Source: Chloroflexota bacterium (GTDB lineage: Bacteria; Chloroflexota; Dehalococcoidia; SM23-28-2; RBG-16-64-32). Taken from it: a stretch of 23,073 nt of DNA. A model generated the notes under the pieces. The model searched no databases. It was not told where the DNA came from and saw nothing but the letters and a program-made list of their open reading frames with translations. Positions within the stretch are counted from its first letter, which is position 1. Every line of letters starts with the position of its first letter. The position numbers and the translations under genes are program-made. Location of the stretch: assembly GCA_022564695.1 (NCBI GenBank), contig JADFKX010000011.1, positions 1 through 23,073 on the forward strand. The letters are read 5' to 3'. Below, one piece after another: positions 5,802 to 11,891 of this stretch.

Positions 5802-7460
5802 CTAGTCGTCGAGCAGGTCGGGGCTTTCGTTCGTCGACCACTGGGTGGCGTTGGCGAAGCGCGAGGACGTCTGGAACAGAGTGCCCAGCTCTATGTTCTG
5901 GACCTCCTCGGCTACGAAGTAGGTAAAGGCCGGATAGTAGAGAAGCACGCTGGGCACGTCCTCAAAGAATATCTGCTGGAAGGTGAGGTACAGCGCCTGG
6001 CGTTTATCCAGGTCTATCGTCTGGCGCGCCTCTTCAATTATACGGTCGGCATCCTCGTTCTGGTAGCTGGCGAGGTTGGTGCCGTCGGGCTCAACCTGGG
6101 AGCTATGCCAGGCGGGATAAGGGTCGGGGTCGGGGCCTGGGTCCCAGCCGAAGATGGCTGCCTGGTACTGGTGGGGGACGAGGAACTCTCGCACAAGGTC
6201 GGTGGAGGTTTGAGGGGTGACGGCGACTTGAATGCCCACTTCCGCCAACTGGTTGGCGACCATTTGAGCGATGGCGATGCGCAGGGGGTCCTGGTCAGTC
6301 ATGAGGGAGATGCGCATCTCCTTCCCGTCCTTCTGCCGGACGCCGTCATCGGTCATCTCCCAACCGGCTTCCTCGAGAAGTTCTCTGGCCGCATCCTGGT
6401 CGTGCGGGCGGGGCTCCAGCTGTGGGTTATAGGCCCAGGTGCCCGGGACTATCGGGGAGTCGGCACGGACCGCCCGACCGCCCAATAGTTCACTGATGAT
6501 GTCGTCTATATCAACGCTCAGAGCCACGGCTTCGCGGAGAGTCTTATCGTCAAAAGGGGGCTGGCTGTTGTTGAGGAACAGCACGGCGTAGGCGGATCGG
6601 TTGGTGGTGTAGGCTCGCAGGCTCTGGCTGGAAGTGAGAAGGTTGAAGTCTTCCTGGCTGGCGCTGGGCCCCAACAGGAGTCCCTGTACTTCGCCGCGGC
6701 TGAGCGCGGCCGCGGCCGTTGAGGGGTTGGGGAAGAAGCGAAACTCGATCTCGTCTATGGCCGGCCGTTCGCCGTAGTAGGTAGGGTTGGCCCGCAGGAT
6801 AGCCTTGGCCTGATCCAGTTGGGCGAGCCGAAACGGCCCAGTCCCCGCCGGCGCCTGGTTGAATGGGCTATCGGAAATAGTGGCGGCGGAGGTGCCTTCC
6901 AGGATGTGCTTAGGCAGGAGGCCGATGGTGGTGAAGGAGAGGAACGGTGCGAACGGCGCGGACAGTTCGCAGATGAGGGTGAATTCGTCAGGGGCGTTGC
7001 AGGAGACCTGGCGCCAGAGTTGCCCTAACCTGGAGTCGCTGGGCAGGTCTGGGTCGGCGAGGAGTTCGTAGGTGAAGAGCGCGTCCTCGGCGGTGAAGGC
7101 GGCGCCGGTATGCCAGCTTACATCTCGGCGCAGCTTGAAGGTGTAGTTGAGGCCGTCCGGGCTGATCTCCCAGGACTGGGCTAAGTCTGGGAGGATCTGG
7201 CCCTCGGGGCCGAGGCGTGTGAGGCCTGAGAACACCAGCGACGCGAGATCAGCGTCCGTATCGTTGAGGGGTGCGAAGAGAGGGTTTACGCGAGCGGGGG
7301 AGCCGACGATCGCCTCAACGTATCGCTGCTCGCGCTGCTCCTCAGGGGAGGAGCCCAGGGGGTTGGCGAGGATGAAGCCGAGGGTTGCTATGGCGATGAC
7401 ACCCAGCAAGAGGACGGTCAGAAGGGGCCATTGCGGGTGTGGGATGCGTTGTTGGCTCAT
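5802..7460 (-). CDS. Family-5 (peptide/nickel-type) ABC solute-binding protein, membrane-anchored
   Basis: The product has 552 residues with the fold of oligopeptide- and nickel-binding proteins (SBP_bac_5). Markers include EQRYVEAIVGSPARVNPLF (41-60), SGLTRLGPEGQILPDLAQSWEISPDG, YTFKLRRDVSWHTGAAFTAEDA and TLREAVALSVDIDDI, with the EFLVPHQYQAAIFGWDPGPDPDPY core late in the protein. Residues about 13-31 are hydrophobic (LLTVLLLGVIAIATLGFIL) with no lipobox Cys and no clear cleavage site, so it is probably held by an uncleaved N-terminal helix facing outward. No permease or ATPase gene is present; neighbours are secG and the SAM hydrolase gene. It may share a transporter encoded elsewhere or act as a sensor or chaperone. 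No ribosome site is evident, and it lies 21 nt after secG. Confidence 0.88.
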   Translation of the reverse strand: MSQQRIPHPQWPLLTVLLLGVIAIATLGFILANPLGSSPEEQREQRYVEAIVGSPARVNPLFAPLNDTDADLASLVFSGLTRLGPEGQILPDLAQSWEISPDGLNYTFKLRRDVSWHTGAAFTAEDALFTYELLADPDLPSDSRLGQLWRQVSCNAPDEFTLICELSAPFAPFLSFTTIGLLPKHILEGTSAATISDSPFNQAPAGTGPFRLAQLDQAKAILRANPTYYGERPAIDEIEFRFFPNPSTAAAALSRGEVQGLLLGPSASQEDFNLLTSSQSLRAYTTNRSAYAVLFLNNSQPPFDDKTLREAVALSVDIDDIISELLGGRAVRADSPIVPGTWAYNPQLEPRPHDQDAARELLEEAGWEMTDDGVRQKDGKEMRISLMTDQDPLRIAIAQMVANQLAEVGIQVAVTPQTSTDLVREFLVPHQYQAAIFGWDPGPDPDPYPAWHSSQVEPDGTNLASYQNEDADRIIEEARQTIDLDKRQALYLTFQQIFFEDVPSVLLYYPAFTYFVAEEVQNIELGTLFQTSSRFANATQWSTNESPDLLDD

Positions 7461-7481
7461 GGGGCGAGCGCGGTGGGACGG

Positions 7482-7703
7482 CTATCGGGACGCCACTACG
7501 CTTACGGCGGCGACGGTCAAGAAGATGATCACCAGAACGATGGTCATCTGGAAGAGGGTCTTCTCGAGACCGCGGCGGGTGCGCACGAACGAGCCGCTCT
7601 GCAGGCCGCCTATCCCTTCGCCTTTCACCTGGAGCAGGATAATGGCGATAAGGGATACGGAGATAAGGATCATCGCGAGGGCGAGGAAGTCTGTCAGGTC
7701 CAT
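7482..7703 (-). CDS. secG: Preprotein translocase subunit SecG
   Basis: The product has 73 residues, a normal size for SecG. Two membrane helices (about residues 5-24 and 51-70) flank the conserved loop QVKGEGIGGLQSGSFVRTRRGLEKTLFQMT; the GEGIGG and the R-R-G-x-E-K segment are the family signature. SecG assists SecYE-dependent export through the inner membrane. The ATG start lies 26 nt after the yvcK stop, inside a run of five same-strand genes. AAGAG about 7 nt upstream is a weak ribosome site. The exported solute-binding protein gene follows directly. Confidence 0.93.
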   Translation of the reverse strand: MDLTDFLALAMILISVSLIAIILLQVKGEGIGGLQSGSFVRTRRGLEKTLFQMTIVLVIIFLTVAAVSVVASR

Positions 7704-7729
7704 TTGCTGCTCTTACCTACTAAGTTGTG

Positions 7730-9073
7730 CTATTTCTCTAAAGCGCCGACCAGCTTCTTGTCAGCCTCCGGAACCGCCACCTGCGGCTGGTTACGATTGT
7801 AATAGATACGCATCATCGTCTGGGCGAGTTTCCTGGAGTCGTGGTGGTAGCGGTTACTTTCGCTGACCACGTCTGCCTTGACTAATCGTATTCCATTTTC
7901 CAGTAGAGAGTCTACTGTTACCGGCTGGGAAAGGTCGGCGTTGGGGAGTGTACCTTTGAGGTTATTGTTGGCCACTACCCAGCTCAGAAGGTGGCCGCCG
8001 ACGTGCTCCTCGATAGCCTCGACGTGCTGGGCGAGGCTGAAGCCGTCGGTCTCGCCGGGCTGGGTGGCGACGTTGCAGATGTACGCCTTGACAGCGGGCG
8101 AGGCGGCGAACGCGCGGCGGATGCCTTTGACGAGCAGGTTGGGGAGGATACTGGTATAGAGGCTGCCGGGCCCCAGAATGATCATGTCTGCGTCCAGGAT
8201 GGCGCGTACGGCCTCGGGGTGGGCGGGGGAGTCCTCCGGCTGGAGGTAGACCTCTTTGATCCGGCCTTTCGCTTTCGTGTCGCTAATGCTGGACTCGCCC
8301 TCGATGGTTTGCGCATCATCCATCTTGGCGCAGAGGGTGACGTTGGCGAGTGTGGAGGGGATGATCTGGCCGCGTACGGCGAGGACGCGGCTGGTTTGAC
8401 GGATAGCGTCCTCGAAGTTGCCGACCACGCCCGACATCGCCACGATGAACAGGTTTCCGAAGGAGTGCCCGGCCAGTCCGGAGCCGTTCGAGAAGCGGTA
8501 CTGGAACAGGCTTGTCATCAGCGGTTCGGCGTCCGCGAGGGCGGCGATGCAGTTGCGCACGTCGCCTGGGGGCAGCGTTCCCAGTTCGCGACGGAGGCGG
8601 CCGGAGCTGCCGCCGTCATCCGCCACGGTGACTACGGCGGTGAGGTTGGTAGTGTATGTCTTGAGGCCTCGCAGAAGGGTGGCCAGCCCGGTGCCGCCGC
8701 CGATAGCCACGATCTTGGGGCCGCGACGCAGCGCCCGGTGGTTGTAGATCATATTCACGATGCTCTCGTTGCCGTTGCGGGTGGGCATTACTGCCGAGAC
8801 GATGGAGTTGTTGAGCTTCCAGAAGGCGTAGACGATCAGCCCGGCAGCGGAAATCATGAACGTCACACCCCTGATGTAGCGGGGGATGAACTGGAAGGTC
8901 AGGTAGTAGACGAATCCGGGGAAGGTGAATCCGGAGATGTAGGCCTCGCGCATGATGTAGGCGAGGCCGAAGGTCATAATGGCGACGCCGATGATCATCA
9001 GGGCAAGCCATCGCTTGATGTGCATGCCGGGATAGAACCACTTGAGGAAATCAGCGTCGAGTAGGCGTCTCAT
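7730..9073 (-). CDS. YvcK/CofD-like gluconeogenesis factor with N-terminal membrane helices
   Basis: The product has 447 residues. Residues about 22-40 and 68-86 are hydrophobic and predict two membrane helices. From residue 120 a YvcK-type domain runs to near the end: KIVAIGGGTGLATLLRGLK (120-138), VTVADDGGSSGRLRRELG (148-165), PPGDVRNCIAALAD, GHSFGNLFIVAM, and LGPGSLYTSILPNLLV. YvcK proteins bind UDP-sugars and are linked to cell-wall precursor supply and growth on gluconeogenic carbon; the homologous CofD transfers a phospholactyl group, but this protein follows the YvcK pattern. The membrane anchor would place the sensor domain on the inner face of the membrane. The start is ATG with AGGA close by, 36 nt after gatB. 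The last residues form a charged tail. Confidence 0.88.
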   Translation of the reverse strand: MRRLLDADFLKWFYPGMHIKRWLALMIIGVAIMTFGLAYIMREAYISGFTFPGFVYYLTFQFIPRYIRGVTFMISAAGLIVYAFWKLNNSIVSAVMPTRNGNESIVNMIYNHRALRRGPKIVAIGGGTGLATLLRGLKTYTTNLTAVVTVADDGGSSGRLRRELGTLPPGDVRNCIAALADAEPLMTSLFQYRFSNGSGLAGHSFGNLFIVAMSGVVGNFEDAIRQTSRVLAVRGQIIPSTLANVTLCAKMDDAQTIEGESSISDTKAKGRIKEVYLQPEDSPAHPEAVRAILDADMIILGPGSLYTSILPNLLVKGIRRAFAASPAVKAYICNVATQPGETDGFSLAQHVEAIEEHVGGHLLSWVVANNNLKGTLPNADLSQPVTVDSLLENGIRLVKADVVSESNRYHHDSRKLAQTMMRIYYNRNQPQVAVPEADKKLVGALEK

Positions 9074-9109
9074 AGTCCTATACTGTTAACGTCGGTAAGC
9101 AGGAAATGT

Positions 9110-10591
9110 TTACGGGTTGTCACTCAGTTTTCCCTTCAGCATCTGGTTTACCATTTCCGGGTTGGCGCGGCCACGCGTCTCTCGCATGACCTGGCCGACC
9201 AGGAACTTGATCGCTTCTTCTTTGCCGCCGCGGTAGTCGTCGGCGGCCTTGGCGTTGTTCTCCAGGACGCGCTCAACGGCGGCGGCGATCTCGTCGCTAG
9301 CGGTTATCTGGACGAGGCCGGCCCCCTCTACGATCTGTTCGGGGTCGCGACCGGTCTCAAACATCTCCTGGAAGACGTCCTTAGCGGTCTTGCCGCTGAT
9401 GGTGCCGTCCTCCTGGAGGTCGATGAGCTGTGACAGGCCCTTGGGAGTGATCTTAGCCTCGCTGACCACTATGTTGTGGGCGTTGAGCAGGCCGGCCAGT
9501 TCGCCGTTGATCCAGTTGGCGGCGGCCTTAGCCCGCTTCTGGCGCTTCGCTTCCGGAGCGAGGGCCACCGCAGCCTCGAAATAGTCCGCCTTGGCGGGCG
9601 TCTCGATGAGCAGAGACACGTCGTACTCAGACAGTCCATACTCTGAGAGGAAGCGGGCGCGCTTGGTGCCTGGGAGCTCCGGCATCTTGGCGCGGATCTT
9701 TTCCAGCCACTCGCGGTCGACCACGATAGGCGGCAGGTCGGGCTCCGGGAAGTAGCGGTAGTCGTTGGCGTACTCCTTGCTTCGCTGGGATACGGTCACC
9801 CCTTGGTCGTCTACCCAGCCGCGCGTCTCCTGAGGTATGCGGCCGCCATTGTCCAGTATCTCCCGCTGTCGTTCCACCTCATGGTTCAGGGCGCGGTAGA
9901 CGGAGCGGAAGCTGTTCATGTTCTTGACCTCTACCTTGCTGCCAAGCTCGCTGGCGCCCATAGGGCGGAGGGAGACGTTAGCGTCGCAGCGGAAGTTGCC
10001 CTCCTCCATGTTACCGGCGCAGACATCGAGGTAGCGAAGGATCTGGCGCAGCTTCACGAGGTAGGCCCGCGCCTCGTCTGGGGAGTGCATGTCTGGTTCG
10101 CCGACGACCTCCATTAAGGGAACGCCGGAGCGGTTGACGTCAATCAGGCTGTACGTTTCGCCCGTGGGGCTCTTCACGTGAATCAGCTTGGCGGTGTCCT
10201 CCTCCAGATGGACGCGGGTGATGCCGAGCCGTCTGCGCTGACCGTCCAGCTCAATCTCCAGCCAGCCGCCTGTGCAGAGCGGCTGATCGAACTCGGATAT
10301 CTGGTAGCCCTTCATCAGGTCCGGGTAGGGGTAGTTCTTGCGGTCGAATTTGGCCCGCTCCGGCACCTCGGAATTGAGGGCGAGCCCGGTCATGATGGTC
10401 ATCTCCACCGCCCGCTTGTTGATGACGGGGAGGACGCCGGGCATGCCCAGGCAGGTGGGGCAGACGTGGGTGTTGGGCGACGAGTCGACGTAGGAGGCGG
10501 CACAAGGGCAGAACATCTTGCTGCGTGTAAGCAGCTGAGCGTGAACCTCAAGGCCAATGATCGTCTCGTACTGGACGGCGGTTGTGGTCAT
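9110..10591 (-). CDS. gatB: Asp/Glu-tRNA amidotransferase subunit B
   Basis: The product has 493 residues, full length for GatB, the kinase/amidotransferase subunit that converts Glu-tRNA(Gln) and Asp-tRNA(Asn) to the amide forms. Signatures: YETIIGLEVHAQL at the start; the zinc site Cys28, Cys30, Cys44, Cys47 (CPCAAS...HVCPTCLGMPGVLPV); KNYPYPDLMKGYQISEFD; RVHLEEDTAKLIH; DVNRSGVPLMEVV; and the tail domain that ends EMVNQMLKGKLSDN. The presence of GatB implies that the organism makes Gln-tRNA and/or Asn-tRNA indirectly. The partners gatC and gatA are not adjacent, so the operon is split. It is the first gene of the minus-strand run, with an extended -10 close upstream. Confidence 0.96.
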   Translation of the reverse strand: MTTTAVQYETIIGLEVHAQLLTRSKMFCPCAASYVDSSPNTHVCPTCLGMPGVLPVINKRAVEMTIMTGLALNSEVPERAKFDRKNYPYPDLMKGYQISEFDQPLCTGGWLEIELDGQRRRLGITRVHLEEDTAKLIHVKSPTGETYSLIDVNRSGVPLMEVVGEPDMHSPDEARAYLVKLRQILRYLDVCAGNMEEGNFRCDANVSLRPMGASELGSKVEVKNMNSFRSVYRALNHEVERQREILDNGGRIPQETRGWVDDQGVTVSQRSKEYANDYRYFPEPDLPPIVVDREWLEKIRAKMPELPGTKRARFLSEYGLSEYDVSLLIETPAKADYFEAAVALAPEAKRQKRAKAAANWINGELAGLLNAHNIVVSEAKITPKGLSQLIDLQEDGTISGKTAKDVFQEMFETGRDPEQIVEGAGLVQITASDEIAAAVERVLENNAKAADDYRGGKEEAIKFLVGQVMRETRGRANPEMVNQMLKGKLSDNP

Positions 10592-10817
10592 GGGGTCAGG
10601 GTGAGTATATCAGCGGCGCGGGCAGGTGGACAAGGCCACAGGCCGCCAACTCAGACAGGCTGGACAGGTTCCTGCGGAGCGCCTACAACGTGACTGAAAT
10701 GGGGGGAGCAGATGGCTCATCGCCTGGACGATATGGGCTCACGTACAGAACAGCTACGAGTTCGACTTTAGCTGGGGCGGGCCGAGCTGGATACCGGCCG
10801 TAACCGGCTGACGGCGC
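10592..10817. other. Intergenic region between gatB and the phosphodiesterase gene
   Basis: This 226-nt stretch holds the gatB -10 box and no convincing gene. A Trp-rich open stretch on the plus strand (about 10697-10812) reads somewhat like protein but is closed by a stop just upstream and lacks a supported start. No terminator hairpin with a T-run was found for the minus-strand phosphodiesterase gene, which ends at 10818. Confidence 0.5.
10604..10612 (-). promoter_or_regulatory. Extended -10 (TGA TATACT) for the gatB operon
   Basis: The minus strand reads CTGA TATACT with the hexamer at 10609-10604, 12 nt before the gatB ATG. The leader would be only about 6 nt. No ribosome site and no clear -35 were seen. 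It is a candidate promoter for the whole five-gene run. Confidence 0.45.
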
Positions 10818-11537
10818 TCACTTCTTGACCGCCCGCTGGCTAGATGGGAGAGCCGCCCGCGCCTCTTGCGGCCAGTCCGTGACGATGCCGTCCAGCCCCA
10901 ACGCCAGTTTAGCCGCTATCGATTCCGTGTCGCGGCTCATGGAGTAGACTTTCAGCCCGCGCAGGTGGGCTTCGTCCACAAACGTGGCGGTTATGGCCTG
11001 CCAGTGGGCGGAGACGCCGCCTGCCCCGAAGCGGACGGCATCGTCCAGAAAGCGGCGAAGCCTGCCGGCCCACCTCACGCTCCGCAGCAGCGCGGTCTCG
11101 ATGTCAGGGGCCTGCGCGGCCGTGTGACGCACGGCTTTACCGTGCATCGACCACAGGAGGGTGCGGCTCTGCAGTCGCTGCCGTCGCACCTCAGCCAGCG
11201 TAGCGGCAGCGGCCGAGGCGTGCTTGATCTCGATGGCTATGGTCAGACCGGGGGGCAGGGCCGCCAGCGCTTCGGACAGAGTGGGTATCCGCTCGGAGCC
11301 GCCCTTGAGGCGAAGGCGGCGCAGCAGGGAGTAGGGGAGGAGCCGCGCCGGCCAGTACAGCCCGGCGGTGCGCCAGAGGGTCTTGTCGTGCATCATGATC
11401 GGGACGCCGTCAAGCGTGCGCTGGACGTCGATCTCGACGCAATCGGCGCCCAGCTCAGCCGCCAGACGTATCCCCTGCAGGCTGTTTTCGGGGGCGTGCC
11501 GAGGGCAGGTGCGATGGGCGATGATGACGGCAGGCAT
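10818..11537 (-). CDS. Glycerophosphodiester phosphodiesterase family protein
   Basis: The product has 239 residues with a GDPD TIM-barrel layout. The active-site elements are His8-Arg9 in IAHRTCPRHAPENS, Glu35 and Asp37 in VEIDVQRTLDG, His50 in MMHD, and the Glu of IAIEIKH near residue 100. The C-terminal GLKVYSMSRDTES...GLDGIVTDWP is also typical. These enzymes cleave glycerophosphodiesters to sn-glycerol 3-phosphate and an alcohol. Thr10 replaces the usual Gly of the HRG motif. No signal peptide is seen, so it is probably cytoplasmic. The ATG at 11537 is chosen because the family starts with this strand. The frame is open further upstream, but TACAAT 9 nt before the ATG suggests a nearly leaderless message. 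The inositol-phosphate-type fusion gene diverges from it, so a role with inositol or glycerol phosphodiesters is possible but unproven. Confidence 0.87.
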   Translation of the reverse strand: MPAVIIAHRTCPRHAPENSLQGIRLAAELGADCVEIDVQRTLDGVPIMMHDKTLWRTAGLYWPARLLPYSLLRRLRLKGGSERIPTLSEALAALPPGLTIAIEIKHASAAAATLAEVRRQRLQSRTLLWSMHGKAVRHTAAQAPDIETALLRSVRWAGRLRRFLDDAVRFGAGGVSAHWQAITATFVDEAHLRGLKVYSMSRDTESIAAKLALGLDGIVTDWPQEARAALPSSQRAVKK

Positions 11538-11546
11538 GTCCGTAAC

Positions 11547-11552
11547 ATTGTA
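11547..11552 (-). promoter_or_regulatory. Putative -10 (TACAAT) for the phosphodiesterase gene
   Basis: TACAAT on the minus strand ends 9 nt before the ATG at 11537, so the transcript would carry about 3 nt of leader. No ribosome site is visible. The -35 region is not clear. Confidence 0.35.
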
Positions 11553-11659
11553 CGGTGCAGGGCTGCCGCTATGGAATTGGTGGAGGGGTGGGATCGGTCC
11601 CACAGCCGTTTCCGCGAGATGGGGGATTGCCTGTTCCGTGTCTGTGCGCAATGGGAAAC

Positions 11660-11688
11660 TTGCGTATCATGGCGGGAAGACCTATCGT
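11660..11688 (+). promoter_or_regulatory. Possible promoter of the fusion gene leader
   Basis: TTGCGT (11660-11665), a 17-nt spacer and TATCGT (11683-11688) suggest transcription from near 11695. The leader would then be almost 200 nt and include the short peptide frame and both inverted repeats. Both hexamers deviate from consensus. Confidence 0.3.
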
Positions 11689-11710
11689 GCTGAATATAGG
11701 AGCCGGCCGG

Positions 11711-11770
11711 ATGAGGCGTGTGAAGGGAAGCGCCGCCGGTGGCTGGACTATCCCGCAGTTCGACGGCTAG
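11711..11770 (+). CDS. Possible 19-residue leader peptide
   Basis: An ATG with AGGAG 8 nt upstream (11698-11702) opens a frame MRRVKGSAAGGWTIPQFDG closed by TAG. It ends 9 nt before the first inverted repeat of the fusion gene leader. A good ribosome site and the position before a structured region fit an upstream regulatory peptide. Its composition does not show a run of one amino acid that would name a sensed metabolite. It could equally be chance. I do not recognise it. Confidence 0.3.
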   Translation: MRRVKGSAAGGWTIPQFDG

Positions 11771-11779
11771 TGCGGTAGC

Positions 11780-11801
11780 CCATGGCACTGACAAGCCATG
11801 G
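11780..11801 (+). promoter_or_regulatory. 7-bp inverted repeat in the fusion gene leader
   Basis: CCATGGC (11780-11786) and GCCATGG (11795-11801) are perfect arms around an 8-nt loop. No T-run follows, so it is not an intrinsic terminator. It could be an RNA hairpin or a protein-binding site. Confidence 0.5.
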
Positions 11802-11811
11802 CCTGGATCAT

Positions 11812-11870
11812 CGAGCGCCCGCTCGTGGGCGATTTGACGCGTTAGCACGGTAACTCTTCGCGGGCGCTCG
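11812..11870 (+). promoter_or_regulatory. 11-bp inverted repeat able to fold in alternative ways, just before the fusion gene
   Basis: CGAGCGCCCGC (11812-11822) pairs perfectly with GCGGGCGCTCG (11860-11870) across 37 nt. The left arm also belongs to two rival local hairpins: CGAGCG with CGCTCG (11812-11825), and CGCCC with GGGCG (11816-11831). The 3' arm ends 6 nt before the AAGGGAG ribosome site (11877-11883). No T-run follows, so control of translation, RNA stability or factor binding is likelier than intrinsic termination. Folding was judged by eye only. Confidence 0.5.
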
Positions 11871-11891
11871 TTCCAGAAGGGAGTAGTTGGT

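Larger units (their letters stand above)
11538..11891. other. Intergenic region with leader elements of the fusion gene
   Basis: This 354-nt stretch separates two divergent genes. It carries the short-leader promoter of the phosphodiesterase gene, a possible plus-strand promoter, a short peptide frame, a 7-bp inverted repeat, an 11-bp inverted repeat and the ribosome site of the fusion gene. These are listed separately. Nothing else was recognised. Confidence 0.6.

Noticed and set aside
7991..9064. Long plus-strand open frame opposite the YvcK gene
   Set aside because: Antisense shadow rich in Gly, Asp, Val and Ala; the minus strand carries the conserved YvcK motifs.
10697..10812. Trp-rich plus-strand stretch between gatB and the phosphodiesterase gene
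   Set aside because: It is bounded by stops, has no supported start and is too short to judge.
11538..11651. Longer N-terminus of the phosphodiesterase reading up to 11651
   Set aside because: The extra 38 residues have no family counterpart, and TACAAT 9 nt before ATG 11537 suits the short form.
10866..11693. Plus-strand open frame opposite the phosphodiesterase gene
   Set aside because: No motifs; the minus strand has the complete GDPD active site.
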